Source: Cytophagia bacterium (GTDB taxonomy: Bacteria; Bacteroidota; Bacteroidia; Cytophagales; Spirosomataceae). From it: a stretch of 36,922 nt of DNA. Positions 15,801-23,594 of the stretch are shown in pieces. The notes beneath the pieces are model-generated. The model saw nothing but the letters and a program-made list of their open reading frames with translations, did not search any database and was not told the origin of the DNA. The number at the start of each line of letters is the position of its first letter. Positions within the stretch are counted from its first letter, which is position 1. The stretch is from contig REAB01000110.1 in assembly GCA_004293645.1 (NCBI GenBank), positions 1 through 36,922 on the forward strand, in the 5' to 3' direction. The translations under genes were made by a program, and so were the position numbers.

Positions 15801-16405
15801 TTGGTTTCAATAAAATTGGTGAGCAAGTAGCAGTCCAAATCGCCGTCGTGGTCGTAGTCAAAAAAAGCGGCTTGGGTGGTGTAGCCAGGGTCGGCGAGGT
15901 TGTAAGCCTGCGCCATTTCTTTAAAGCGCGGCACGCCGTCGGGGGTTTTTCCTTGGTTGATAAACAACAGGTTGGCACGGAGGCGCAGGTCTTTGGGCAT
16001 ACCGCCCACGGCCACGTAAATATCCAACCAACCGTCTTGGTTTACATCAGCCACCGACACGCCCATGGCCCAGTGGTGGTCGGTTTTGGCGTTGGCTTGG
16101 GCGGTAATGTCCTCAAATTTGAAGCCGCCTTTGTTCAAATACAACTTACTGGGCACTACGTTTCCCGCAAAAAATACATCTTGAAGGCCGTCGTTGTTAA
16201 AATCGCCCACGCCTACGCCACCGCCGTTGTAGAGGTAGTCGTAGTCAATGGGGTTGAGCGTATCGCTTTCGTATTTGGTAATCTGGTTGTTGAAATCAAT
16301 GCCCGTTTCGGAGGTTTTGAGTTGAACAAAAAGTGGTTTTTCAGTTTCTAAGAACTGACAACCCGACAGACAAGTCAGAATGGTAAAAAAAAGAAATTTG
16401 TGCAT
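12845..16405 (-). CDS. FG-GAP/VCBS-repeat lipoprotein with ASPIC/UnbV domain (last gene of Sus-like cluster)
   Basis: A 1186-residue protein with a lipoprotein signal (lipobox LSGC, Cys16). Residues about 60-520 form a first propeller of FG-GAP/VCBS repeats with calcium-type loops: VGDFNNDGLQDVFF, VSVADVNQDGWLDIY, FFDYDHDGDLDCYL, YADLDNDGDLDLVM. Residues about 535-610 are an ASPIC/UnbV domain (RAEGAKVKVFLNN, FGLGKQSVERIEIKWADG). A second propeller fills about 650-1130 (VGDADGNGFDDVFVG, FDKDGDLDLFRGG, DFDADGDMDYVAGN). This double-propeller lipoprotein type is common in Cytophagales next to susCD genes and is presumed to sit on the cell surface and bind glycans or other ligands; no enzymatic motif is visible. 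It is a paralogue of the 18.2-21.7 kb gene and is separated from the LamG gene by the hairpin array. Confidence 0.87.
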   Translation of the reverse strand: MHKFLFFTILTCLSGCQFLETEKPLFVQLKTSETGIDFNNQITKYESDTLNPIDYDYLYNGGGVGVGDFNNDGLQDVFFAGNVVPSKLYLNKGGFKFEDITAQANAKTDHHWAMGVSVADVNQDGWLDIYVAVGGMPKDLRLRANLLFINQGKTPDGVPRFKEMAQAYNLADPGYTTQAAFFDYDHDGDLDCYLLTNFIETNNRNAIRPKYLHGEYPSTDRLYRNEGNGPNGHPTFKYVSREAGITAEGYGLGIVITDLNHDGWEDVYCANDFLSNDLVWINNHDGTFTNKAAQYLKHTSFNAMGVDIADFNNDALQDIVEVDMLPEGNRRQKQMLAKWNYDLYKLTKDYGYESEYVRNSLQMHNGFDANGEPSFSDIGQMAGIFKTDWSWAPLLADFDNDGYRDLFISNGFRREVNNLDYLQNVNNGSPFGDRGNRDYVRQEKRETIRKMQELQDVKEHNYMYRNKGDLTFEDKSTPWGFAQKTFTNGAVYADLDNDGDLDLVMNNMDEQAGIYRNTLNDSQKEKQTNWLRLQLESKNPKIRAEGAKVKVFLNNQTVQFAENTAVRGFMSSVEPILHFGLGKQSVERIEIKWADGKKQTLKNPKLNALNRVTYAPDALQTPDAPAPAPLLIFADSASAIIKERHQETYIVDFKRMPLLPQQHSMNGPGMAVGDADGNGFDDVFVGADGQHQRQVHYQMSAGKFITKPLPDNSPADDMGALFFDADNDKDQDLYIVSGGTYQDGENNLYQDRLYLNDGKGNFTLSVSTLPSIQSSGACVTACDFDKDGDLDLFRGGRVLPGQYPQAPRSYLLENKSGTGSKKPVFVDSTPAALQRIGMVCAAIWTDYDNDNQMDLMITGEWLGIELFKNNKNTFSRANIAVLTNATGWYNSLIAADFDADGDMDYVAGNHGLNNKYGISEQEPVAVYAADYNKNDRIDPVLTHFLQGKEYPAVPRDVMFDQMPGMRNRFPKYDDYGQAEFKDLFTADEMKNVLTLRAKTFATCYIENLGKGQFAIRPLPLMAQISSAFGTLAQDVNEDGNLDILLVGNTYSLDNQTGFNDASRGIVLLGNGKGAFAPLSTQASGMHADLDAKALVALKTGDKLTYLVSNNSGPLESFYVKKAPEKLIVLGFNDAYALLKLKNGKTQKVEFNYGTSYLSQSSRVLSLPVNAVQVSVVTYDGKTRSVL

Positions 16406-16491
16406 GTATCTGAAACGCTATTTTTTGAAATTTAATACCCTTAATGTACTGACTGATTGGAACTTCCGCACCACATCGCCCCTATCCCATA

Positions 16492-16877
16492 ACCCTGCGC
16501 TTCAGCGTAGGGTGAGTATCCTGTGCCTTCCCCAGCCTGAAGGCTGGGGTTAAAAGATGTCCCTCATAGCCCTGCGCTTCAGCGTAGGGTGAGTATCCTG
16601 TGCCTTCCCCAGCCTGAAGGCTGGGGTTAAAAGATGTCCATATCCTATAACCCTGCGCTTTAGCGTAGGGTATTCCGATAGCCCCGTGCCTTCCCCAGCC
16701 TGAAGGCTGGGGTTAAAAGATGTCCATATCCTATAACCCTGCGCTTTAGCGTAGGGTATTCCGATGGCCCTGTGCCTTCCCCAGTCTACTCTACCACGTC
16801 GCCCCTATCCCATAACCCTGCGCTTCAGCGTAGGGTATTCCGACGGCCCCGTGCCTTCCCCAGCCTGAAGGCTGGGG
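16492..16877. repeat. array of five composite double-hairpin units
   Basis: Each unit has two palindromes. Palindrome 1 is CCCTGCGCTTCAGCGTAGGG-like, at 16492-16513, 16570-16589, 16650-16671, 16736-16757 and 16815-16836. Palindrome 2 is CCCCAGCCTGAAGGCTGGGG, at 16530-16549, 16607-16626, 16693-16712 and 16858-16877; the fourth copy is broken after CCCCAG at 16779. Palindrome 2 is usually followed by TTAAAAGATG. Unit spacing varies (about 78-86 bp), and the longer leader TCGCCCCTATCCCATAACCC precedes units 1 and 5. The array fills the gap between the LamG gene stop (16896) and the next gene start (16405). No coding potential was seen; 16406-16475 is otherwise featureless. Confidence 0.92.
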
Positions 16878-16895
16878 TTAAAAGATGACTGCCAA

Positions 16896-18215
16896 CTACT
16901 TCACCACACGAATGGCTTTTCGGAGCGTAATGTCGTCATTGAGCCATATTACGGCGTGTGCAACGTCATCTTGAAGAGGTTTTCCGTCAAAAGTGCCGTC
17001 CCAAAAGTCCCGAATATGAGCCGATTTGAAAATGAGCTGTCCCCAACGGGCGTAAATTTGAACAGTAGCACTGGGGTATCTATCGAGCCCAAATATTTCC
17101 CATCGTTCATTCAGACCGTCGCCGTTGGGACTAAACGCATCGGGGAAATAAATGCCCACTGCATTGAGATGGCAAGCTCTGACGGCCACTTCTATCTGGG
17201 TTTTGAGCGGGCGAACGGGAAAACACAAATCGTTAAACTTGGCCTCAACCCCAATTTTGGCCACATAATCTTCGTCTTTTTCGGGAAAAGTATAGCTGAA
17301 TGCTTTGTCATTGGGCTTGGGTAGGGGCTGTTTGATGCCATCTACATTCCACTCCAAAATAGCGCCCGTTCCTGCCCCACTCAACTTAAAAGTGAGCGAT
17401 TTATTGGTACAAATACTGGTACGGGTGGTGGTCAATTCTAATTTAGCATCGGCATTTGAGTTGTAGAGGGCGGTTATCTCGGTATCGTTCAGGGCACGGT
17501 TATAGATGTGTATGTCGTCAATTGCGCCCTCAAAAAACTGCGTGAGGCGGTCGCGGCAGCCAATAGCCGCCCTAAACTGGGCAAAACCATACTGCGCCAA
17601 CGAGCCAGTTACGTCGGTTTCGTTGGCAAATTTACCGTTTACATAAATCCTGATTTTGGACCTATCGCGCACGGCGGCCAGATGCACCCACTCGTTGAGC
17701 GGTACGGGCATTTTGCCTTCTTTGCACAAAAATACGCCCCCCGATGGAAACAACATTCCGCCCAGCGAGTTGTCTTTGGAACTGTAACTACTGAATGTCC
17801 AGCCTTTGCCGCCGTAGAGGCCGTTGTTGAGTTCAATAGACTGGTCGCCGCTGATGCTACCCACCGAAAACAAATAAAACCGCGACTCATTGGCGGGTAG
17901 GGCGGTAGGTTTTGCCCAAAGCGAAAACGTAAAAACGTTGTTGGTAAGTTTGTTGGTCGTTACGTCAATGTGGTCGTCTATGCCGTCAAAATCATAGGCA
18001 GCGTTGGCATTTCCGAAGCGGTCTTGGGTGAGTTTTGGGCCATTTACAGTGCCGTGGGCGTTGTTGCCGCTCGCATCTTGGGCGTTGCCCGTAAAAGAAT
18101 AACAGGCCAGCAAACCTTCGCGCAAATTGACCACGGGTTTTTGCTGGGCAAGTACTACCTGCCCGCAACAAAGTCCCAGCATTATTCCAATCAATATGCC
18201 CGTTCGTTTTTTCAT
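16896..18215 (-). CDS. LamG-domain secreted protein with T9SS type B sorting domain
   Basis: A 439-residue protein with a signal peptide (MKKRTGILIGIMLGLCCGQVVLAQQ). Residues about 30-255 are a LamG/concanavalin A-like sandwich: LLACYSFTGNAQDASGN, FDGIDDHIDV, FTFSLWAKP, WVHLAAVRDRSKIRIYVNG, GAIDDIHIYNRAL. Residues about 260-350 look like an Ig-like domain (Cys-containing, SLTFKLSGAGTGA..W). Residues about 355-439 are the gliding-motility-type C-terminal domain used for T9SS type B sorting: YFPDAFSPNGDGLNERWEI, IYARWGQLIF, WDGTFDGKPLQ. It should therefore be exported through T9SS and displayed on, or released from, the surface, where LamG binds a glycan or polymer. Its ATG overlaps the stop of the upstream VCBS gene (ATGA), so the two are translationally coupled. 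Confidence 0.9.
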   Translation of the reverse strand: MKKRTGILIGIMLGLCCGQVVLAQQKPVVNLREGLLACYSFTGNAQDASGNNAHGTVNGPKLTQDRFGNANAAYDFDGIDDHIDVTTNKLTNNVFTFSLWAKPTALPANESRFYLFSVGSISGDQSIELNNGLYGGKGWTFSSYSSKDNSLGGMLFPSGGVFLCKEGKMPVPLNEWVHLAAVRDRSKIRIYVNGKFANETDVTGSLAQYGFAQFRAAIGCRDRLTQFFEGAIDDIHIYNRALNDTEITALYNSNADAKLELTTTRTSICTNKSLTFKLSGAGTGAILEWNVDGIKQPLPKPNDKAFSYTFPEKDEDYVAKIGVEAKFNDLCFPVRPLKTQIEVAVRACHLNAVGIYFPDAFSPNGDGLNERWEIFGLDRYPSATVQIYARWGQLIFKSAHIRDFWDGTFDGKPLQDDVAHAVIWLNDDITLRKAIRVVK

Positions 18216-21200
18216 TTTTGGCGCAATACCTGCACGGCAGCGTTATTTTTAGAAATAATGGTCAAAATACCGTTTTTAGTTTTCACTGAAAGCGCGTCGC
18301 GCACGTCGCCGCCCGCGTCTAAGCCCGCCTCAAATGCGTCGGTTGGTTTCCAGCCGCCTTTGCCGTTGCCGAGCAATAAAATGCCCTTACTGGCATCTGA
18401 TGGGCCATTTTGCACCCGAAAAGGCGCAAAGTTTCCTACTACCAGCACATCTTCTTGGCCATCTTGGTCAAAATCTTGCACCACAAAACCTTGTACCATC
18501 GAAAACTGCGCGGCCAATGGCAAAGCGTGAAATTTCAACTGACCTTTGCCCGTATTTTCGAGCCAGCCGCTCCGCAACTCCCGCAACGACAACACTTGGG
18601 CTTTTTCTAAGGTTTTTGCTTCAAAAATATCGCTCACTTGCGCCACCGAATAATCGGCGTATTTGACGTACTTTTTGCGCAACGCGGCCACTTGGTCGAG
18701 CAGTTCGTCGCGGGTGGCTACGGGGTAACTTTTGCCCTGCACGTAGCACGTTAAAACAGGGTCGGGGCGGTCGTCTTGGTTGAAGTCGGCTACGTACATT
18801 TGCATGGGTTGGGCTTCGGTGGCTTTCCATTGGGTGTTAGTGCCTAAGTTGCCCACCAAAAAATCAACGTCGCCGTCGTGGTCTAAATCTTGGGCAGCTA
18901 TTTTGTTCCAAAGACCCGTTAGCTGCTCTAAACCAGTTGGTTGCGCTTCCAATTTTCCTTTGTTATTGTGAAAAATCCGAATCCCCGTCCACTCGCCCAC
19001 CACCACCAAATCGAGCCAACCGTCGCGGTCAATATCGGCCCAAACGGCATCGGTAATCATGCCGAGTTCTTGGCCAAAATCTGGGTCTTGCGCCAACGTT
19101 ACTACCTTATTTTTAGAATTATTTCGGAGCAACATCGAAAGGCTGGCTTCGGGAAAACGGCCACTTTTGACGCGCCCGCCCACAAAAACGTCCACGTCGC
19201 CGTCGCGGTCAAAATCGGCGGCGGCCACGCAGCTTCCGTTGTTATTTTCTTTTGGCAACGCATTGGCGGCTTTCACAAAACGCCCGCCCCCTTCGTTGAT
19301 ATACAAGCGGTCTTGCTGCTGCGGGCTACCTTCGGGCCATTCGTTGCTGCCGCTTGCTACGTAGAGGTCGGCATCTTGGTCGTTGTCGGCATCAAAAAAC
19401 GCCACGCCCACATCCTCGGCGGCTTCGTCGGCAGTCCACGGCTGCAATGGAGCGGCTTTAAACGTTCCGTTGGCATTTTGCAAAAACAGTTTTCCGCTCT
19501 GAAAAGCCGCGCCCCCCACAAAAACATCTTCCAATCCGTCGCCATTTACATCGGCTTTGGCCAGTTTGGGGCCTTGTTTTGAGAGCTGATACGGAATGAG
19601 CGGTTCAAATTTAAAATCCACGTACAAATCTTCAACGTGCTGAAAATCAAGCCCACTGTCCGCCGAAATATCCTCAAAAAGCGGCTTTTTGGGTGTTTCA
19701 TCAATATCAATGTTCGTTTGCGCCTGGGCTTGGTCGGCTACTATCAGGCTATTTATTTTCGGGTTGTTGATTAAAGTTACCTTACCGTCGGGCCATTTTA
19801 CCAGCACTTCTTGAACGGCGGTTTCTTTACCAAGTCCAAAGTTTAGCACAAAATCCACGCCCGACTGAAATCCCCGCGCGGGCTGCATTTCTTGGAGTTG
19901 CGTACCGTTGGTGGTTTTTACCAATACCTTCGCCCCAATTCCAAACGAGTTGCCAGGCTTACCTTTTAGCTTGATTTTCAGATAGTTGTACTGCAACATC
20001 GTTTCAGCGTTGTTTCGATAAATTTGGGCGACTTCGTTGGTATTGTTCAAAATCAAGTCCAAGTCGCCGTCGTTGTCCAAATCGGCGTAGGCCGCGCCCG
20101 TGCTGAGGGTAGGTTCGCTCAAGCCCCAGTCGTTGGTTGCGTTGCTAAAAGTCAAGTCGCCGTTGTTTTTAAAAACGTAGTTGCTGACTTTGGTCGCGGG
20201 CAATTTTTTTATCAAGTCGCCCGTGGGCATATTTCGTTTGTAGGCTTCCAAGGTCGAGATGTCCAACCCAGCGGCGGCGGCTTTTTGGCGGGCTTCGTCC
20301 ATGTCGTATTTTACAAAATCAAGGTTGGTAAAATCTTTGGCCACGCCGTTGGTTACGAGCAAATCTTTCCAGCCGTCGTTGTCGTAGTCGGCCAAGAGAG
20401 CCGCCCAGCTCCAATCGGTGTTTGAGATGCCTGCCAGTTGCCCTATTTCGCTAAACACAGGCGTTCCGTTGGTACTTTGACCACGGTTGAGTTGCAGCAT
20501 ATTGCGCATATTTTGGTGGTAATAACCACTATCGAGCATCAACTGGTAACGGTCGTACTCGTCGGGGCCTTTCAGCAGTTTTTGGCGGCGGTTGTCTTCG
20601 GGCAGCATATCGAGCGTTACCAAGTCGGGGCGCAGGTCATTGTTGTAATCGGCGGCATCGGTGCCCATTGTATTGCGAGAGAGATGCCCAAACGCCAACT
20701 GGGTTGCATCTTTGAACGTGCCATTTTTGTTGTTGATATACAAAAAATCTTGCTCCTCATAGTCGTTCGACACGTACAAATCGGGGTAGCCGTCGTTGTT
20801 TAAATCGCATACGCTGGCACTCAGGCCAAAATTAACCCCGCCACCGTGAATTCCCGCCTCAATAGACACGTCGGTAAAAACGGGCTGCTGCCCGGCAACG
20901 CTGTTGTTTTGGTAAAGCCGATTGCCAAAATAAGGATGGCGTTTGTTGCGGAGTTTGGTGGTATTTTGAAACGGCGCGTAAAACATATTGCCATGATTGA
21001 CCATGAAAGCGTCCAAATCGCCATCTAAATCGTAGTCAAAAAAAGTGGTTTGGGTGGTAAACGTACCCACCGCGTCGAGGCCGTATTCTTTGGCACGTTC
21101 CGTAAACGACACTTTACCGTTGGCGTTGGCGTTGGCGTTGTTGATATACAGCTCATTGCGGCGGTCTTCTACATTGGGCGCAGCCGAGTAACACACGTAT

Positions 21201-21718
21201 ATATCAAGCCAGCCGTCGCCGTTTACGTCGGCCATTGTTACGCCCGTTTTCCAACCTTGGCGGCCTTTTGCGCCCGCTTGGGCGGTGATGTCGTCAAACT
21301 GCATTTGGCCTTTGTTGAGGTACAGTTTGTTTTCTACTTGGTTTCCCGTAAAATACAAATCGGGCAAGCCATCGTTGTTCAAGTCGCCCACGGCCACGCC
21401 GCCGCCGTTGTAAAAATATTCGTATTTTAGAATGTTCTCTTGGTCGGTTTCGGTCAAGATATTGGCAAAATCAATGTTCGTTTCGTTGGCTGAAAGGGCG
21501 GTAAAGAGTGTTTGTTTACGCTCGCACGACGTGAGGAAAGTGCTGATAATAAGCAAGATAATGCGCCAAACCGTACCAGCAGATTTTCGCTGATTTGGAA
21601 CAACAACCCGCAGATTTTCGCCGAAATCAGCGGGTATCAGCGGGTTGTTAGATTTGCGTAAATCTGCGAGAAAATAAAAGATAATTTGTAAAACAGTGTA
21701 TTTAGAAGAGGTGTTCAT
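18212..21718 (-). CDS. FG-GAP/VCBS-repeat lipoprotein with ASPIC/UnbV domain; start disturbed by a repeat
   Basis: An open frame of 1168 residues from the ATG at 21718. The lipoprotein signal (WRIILLIISTFLTSC, Cys65) lies deep in the frame, after about 50 residues with no signal-like character. Of these, about 29 codons are encoded by an 87-bp palindromic element. The true start is therefore uncertain: a normal lipoprotein would start near residue 50, where no ATG exists. Propeller 1 (about 100-560) has VGDLNNDGLPDLYF, ADVNGDGWLDIYV and FFDYDLDGDLDAFM. UnbV (about 590-655) has SFGIGAKVLV and FGLGKETAVQEVLVKWPDG. Propeller 2 (about 690-1130) has DVNGDGLEDVFVG and DFDRDGDVDVFVGG. It probably serves the susCD genes just upstream and is a paralogue of the 12.8-16.4 kb gene. 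Confidence 0.85.
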   Translation of the reverse strand: MNTSSKYTVLQIIFYFLADLRKSNNPLIPADFGENLRVVVPNQRKSAGTVWRIILLIISTFLTSCERKQTLFTALSANETNIDFANILTETDQENILKYEYFYNGGGVAVGDLNNDGLPDLYFTGNQVENKLYLNKGQMQFDDITAQAGAKGRQGWKTGVTMADVNGDGWLDIYVCYSAAPNVEDRRNELYINNANANANGKVSFTERAKEYGLDAVGTFTTQTTFFDYDLDGDLDAFMVNHGNMFYAPFQNTTKLRNKRHPYFGNRLYQNNSVAGQQPVFTDVSIEAGIHGGGVNFGLSASVCDLNNDGYPDLYVSNDYEEQDFLYINNKNGTFKDATQLAFGHLSRNTMGTDAADYNNDLRPDLVTLDMLPEDNRRQKLLKGPDEYDRYQLMLDSGYYHQNMRNMLQLNRGQSTNGTPVFSEIGQLAGISNTDWSWAALLADYDNDGWKDLLVTNGVAKDFTNLDFVKYDMDEARQKAAAAGLDISTLEAYKRNMPTGDLIKKLPATKVSNYVFKNNGDLTFSNATNDWGLSEPTLSTGAAYADLDNDGDLDLILNNTNEVAQIYRNNAETMLQYNYLKIKLKGKPGNSFGIGAKVLVKTTNGTQLQEMQPARGFQSGVDFVLNFGLGKETAVQEVLVKWPDGKVTLINNPKINSLIVADQAQAQTNIDIDETPKKPLFEDISADSGLDFQHVEDLYVDFKFEPLIPYQLSKQGPKLAKADVNGDGLEDVFVGGAAFQSGKLFLQNANGTFKAAPLQPWTADEAAEDVGVAFFDADNDQDADLYVASGSNEWPEGSPQQQDRLYINEGGGRFVKAANALPKENNNGSCVAAADFDRDGDVDVFVGGRVKSGRFPEASLSMLLRNNSKNKVVTLAQDPDFGQELGMITDAVWADIDRDGWLDLVVVGEWTGIRIFHNNKGKLEAQPTGLEQLTGLWNKIAAQDLDHDGDVDFLVGNLGTNTQWKATEAQPMQMYVADFNQDDRPDPVLTCYVQGKSYPVATRDELLDQVAALRKKYVKYADYSVAQVSDIFEAKTLEKAQVLSLRELRSGWLENTGKGQLKFHALPLAAQFSMVQGFVVQDFDQDGQEDVLVVGNFAPFRVQNGPSDASKGILLLGNGKGGWKPTDAFEAGLDAGGDVRDALSVKTKNGILTIISKNNAAVQVLRQK
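21580..21666. repeat. 87-bp imperfect palindrome within the 5' end of a VCBS lipoprotein gene
   Basis: The outer arms CAGATTTTCGC (21580-21590) and GCGTAAATCTG (21656-21666) are complementary with one mismatch. The middle arms AACAACCCGC (21602-21611) and GCGGGTTGTT (21640-21649) pair perfectly, and an inner GATTT..AAATC stem lies between them. Its 87 bp equal 29 codons, so its presence does not shift the frame. Looks like a REP/MITE-type element. Confidence 0.72.
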
Positions 21719-21738
21719 CTACAAATAAAATCTAAAAT

Positions 21739-21792
21739 AACAAAGGCACAAATTACACAGGTTTTCACTTCTGTACAATATGTGCCTTTGTT
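21739..21792 (-). terminator. terminator-like hairpin before the VCBS gene
   Basis: AACAAAGGCACA (21739-21750) pairs perfectly (12 bp) with TGTGCCTTTGTT (21781-21792) around a 30-nt loop. On the minus strand it is followed by a T-rich stretch. It lies only 20 nt upstream of the ATG at 21718. Confidence 0.5.
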
Positions 21793-21794
21793 GT

Positions 21795-21833
21795 TTGAAA
21801 TAGAACGACCCACAAACAGTCGTTCTATTTCAA
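21795..21833 (-). terminator. strong hairpin directly after susD
   Basis: TTGAAATAGAACGAC (21795-21809) pairs perfectly over 15 bp with GTCGTTCTATTTCAA (21819-21833), with a 9-nt loop, 3 nt after the susD stop. It lacks a long T tract on the minus strand, so it may stabilise the susCD mRNA 3' end rather than terminate fully. Confidence 0.65.
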
Positions 21834-21836
21834 GAA

Positions 21837-23456
21837 TTAATAATTCGGATTTTGCTTAATTTTTGAGTTCGCGTTTACCTCTTTAATTGGAATAGGCATC
21901 CAGTAGTGCTGCGGCAAAAACTTACGCTCCTGAATGGTCTGGTAAGCGTACGTCAATTTACCATCGGCAGCTTTGCGAATATCCACGCCGCGCGTAGGGC
22001 GTTGGCCTACTACTTCGGCGATTTTCCAGCGGCGCACGTCAAAGAAACGATGCTCCTCAAACGACAATTCAATCATGCGCTCGTGAATAATTTTCTCGCG
22101 CATTTGGGCTTGGCTCAAACCTGCGGCCAAGTCAGGCATTTTAGCCCGCGCCCGAATCATGTTGATGGCGGCGTATGCTTTGGCTGGACCTTCGGCTTCG
22201 TTGATGGCCTCGGCGTAGTTTAAGAGTGTTTCGCCATAACGGAAGAACGGCCAGTGGTTGTTGCCAGTGGTGTTGTCGTCGTTAGAAAGCGATGCGCTCT
22301 CGTACATGAACTTGCGAATGTAGTAGCCCGTCAAAGAAGTGTTCCATGGTTCGATGCCGTCTTTGGTGTCTTTGCCACCTGGCAAGAACGTTTCGATGGC
22401 GCGGCCTTTGTATTGTGAACCATTGTACAAAATGGTAGCATCAAAGCGGGGGTCGCGGTTTTTGTAGGGTTCTTGTGGGTTATAACCCGAACCTGCCTCG
22501 GTAATCATTTTTCCGTTGGTCATTTCAAACTCATCTACAAAAGTTTGGCTTGGCATATTTCCAGCCCAACCACCAAAGCCGTTGGGGCCGTTGTAACGCT
22601 CCAACCACAACCAACCCGACTGACGGATGTGTGCTTCGTCCAAAATAATCTCTGGGTTGCGAATGTCCAAAAACGTTTTGCTGTAATCTGGGTTCAACGA
22701 ATATTGCTTCAAATCCATCACGGCTTGGTTGGCATCGGCAGCTTTTTTCCACTTGGCTACGTCGTTGCCTCCCGCATAAAGTGGGCTGGCAGCGTACAAG
22801 AGCGTGCGGGCTTTGAGCGCTAAACAAGCACCTTTGGTAGCACGACCTACGTTTGAGCCAGAAAAACTGGTTGGCAACAAAGCAGCGGCGGCATCGCACT
22901 CTTTTACGATAAATTCGACCGTTTGGTCAATGGTACTGCGCTCAATGCCAGCCGCGAAATCGTCGCTCAAACCGTACGATTTGGTGATGAGAGGTACACC
23001 GCCGTAGCTGCGCAACAAATCGAAATAGCGCATGGCCCGAATGAACGTCATTTCACCTTTCATGCGATTTATTTGGGCGGCATCGCCTTTTACGCTGCCA
23101 ATTTTCTCAAAGAAAATGTTGGCATCACGAATGTAGGCATAGTTGCGTACCCACACACTTTCAAAATAGCCAGGGTTGTTGGCGGCGGTTACTTCTCCCC
23201 GATTGACGGCGTGCGTACCGTAGTCGTGCTTAAACATAGACTCGTCGGTAAAACAGCTCCACAATACTTCCTGAAAGCCCCAAGTCATGTCTTGATACTT
23301 TGAGTTTACGTAGGCTTCTACCAAACTCACATCGCCCCAAACGGCATCTTCCGAGAGCTTATCAATGGGCTGCTTGTCCAAAATGGCACTGCTACACGAC
23401 CACGAGATGGCCACGATGGTGAGCAGTACGGCAAAATAACTAAATGCTTTTTTCAT
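21837..23456 (-). CDS. susD: SusD/RagB-family surface nutrient-binding lipoprotein
   Basis: A 539-residue lipoprotein starting at the ATG at 23456. The frame is open further upstream to a TTG at 23516, but the lipoprotein signal MKKAFSYFAVLLTIVAISWSC with Cys21 fixes the start. The SusD pattern is clear: ILDKQPIDKLSEDAVW after the signal, MTFIRAMRYFDLLRSYGGVPLITKS with TPR-type helices (about 130-160), ACLALKARTLLYAASPLYAG, RYGETLLNYAEAINEA, and the C-terminal HERMIELSFEEHRFFDVRRWKIA. SusD caps the SusC pore as a lid and captures ligand (usually glycans or peptides). It lies 138 nt downstream of susC in the same direction. Which ligand is bound cannot be told from sequence. Confidence 0.96.
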   Translation of the reverse strand: MKKAFSYFAVLLTIVAISWSCSSAILDKQPIDKLSEDAVWGDVSLVEAYVNSKYQDMTWGFQEVLWSCFTDESMFKHDYGTHAVNRGEVTAANNPGYFESVWVRNYAYIRDANIFFEKIGSVKGDAAQINRMKGEMTFIRAMRYFDLLRSYGGVPLITKSYGLSDDFAAGIERSTIDQTVEFIVKECDAAAALLPTSFSGSNVGRATKGACLALKARTLLYAASPLYAGGNDVAKWKKAADANQAVMDLKQYSLNPDYSKTFLDIRNPEIILDEAHIRQSGWLWLERYNGPNGFGGWAGNMPSQTFVDEFEMTNGKMITEAGSGYNPQEPYKNRDPRFDATILYNGSQYKGRAIETFLPGGKDTKDGIEPWNTSLTGYYIRKFMYESASLSNDDNTTGNNHWPFFRYGETLLNYAEAINEAEGPAKAYAAINMIRARAKMPDLAAGLSQAQMREKIIHERMIELSFEEHRFFDVRRWKIAEVVGQRPTRGVDIRKAADGKLTYAYQTIQERKFLPQHYWMPIPIKEVNANSKIKQNPNY

Positions 23457-23594
23457 TGTTTGTAAAAATTTAAGCAATAGATGGATAATTGATTTAGAAA
23501 CAGTTCTGGTCTTCAACTACTTACGCACAAGTTGGATAAAAGGTTGTGTTTCATGTGATTACAAACTGTAAAACCAGAATGTTTTAGAAATTAT

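Noticed and set aside
16492..16877. The repeat array as a possible CRISPR.
   Set aside because: The repeats are two alternating palindromes with variable spacing and near-identical intervening sequence, so there are no unique spacers; no cas genes are in the window.
23457..23516. An earlier (TTG) start for susD.
   Set aside because: The lipoprotein signal begins exactly at the ATG at 23456; the extra 20 residues would bury it.
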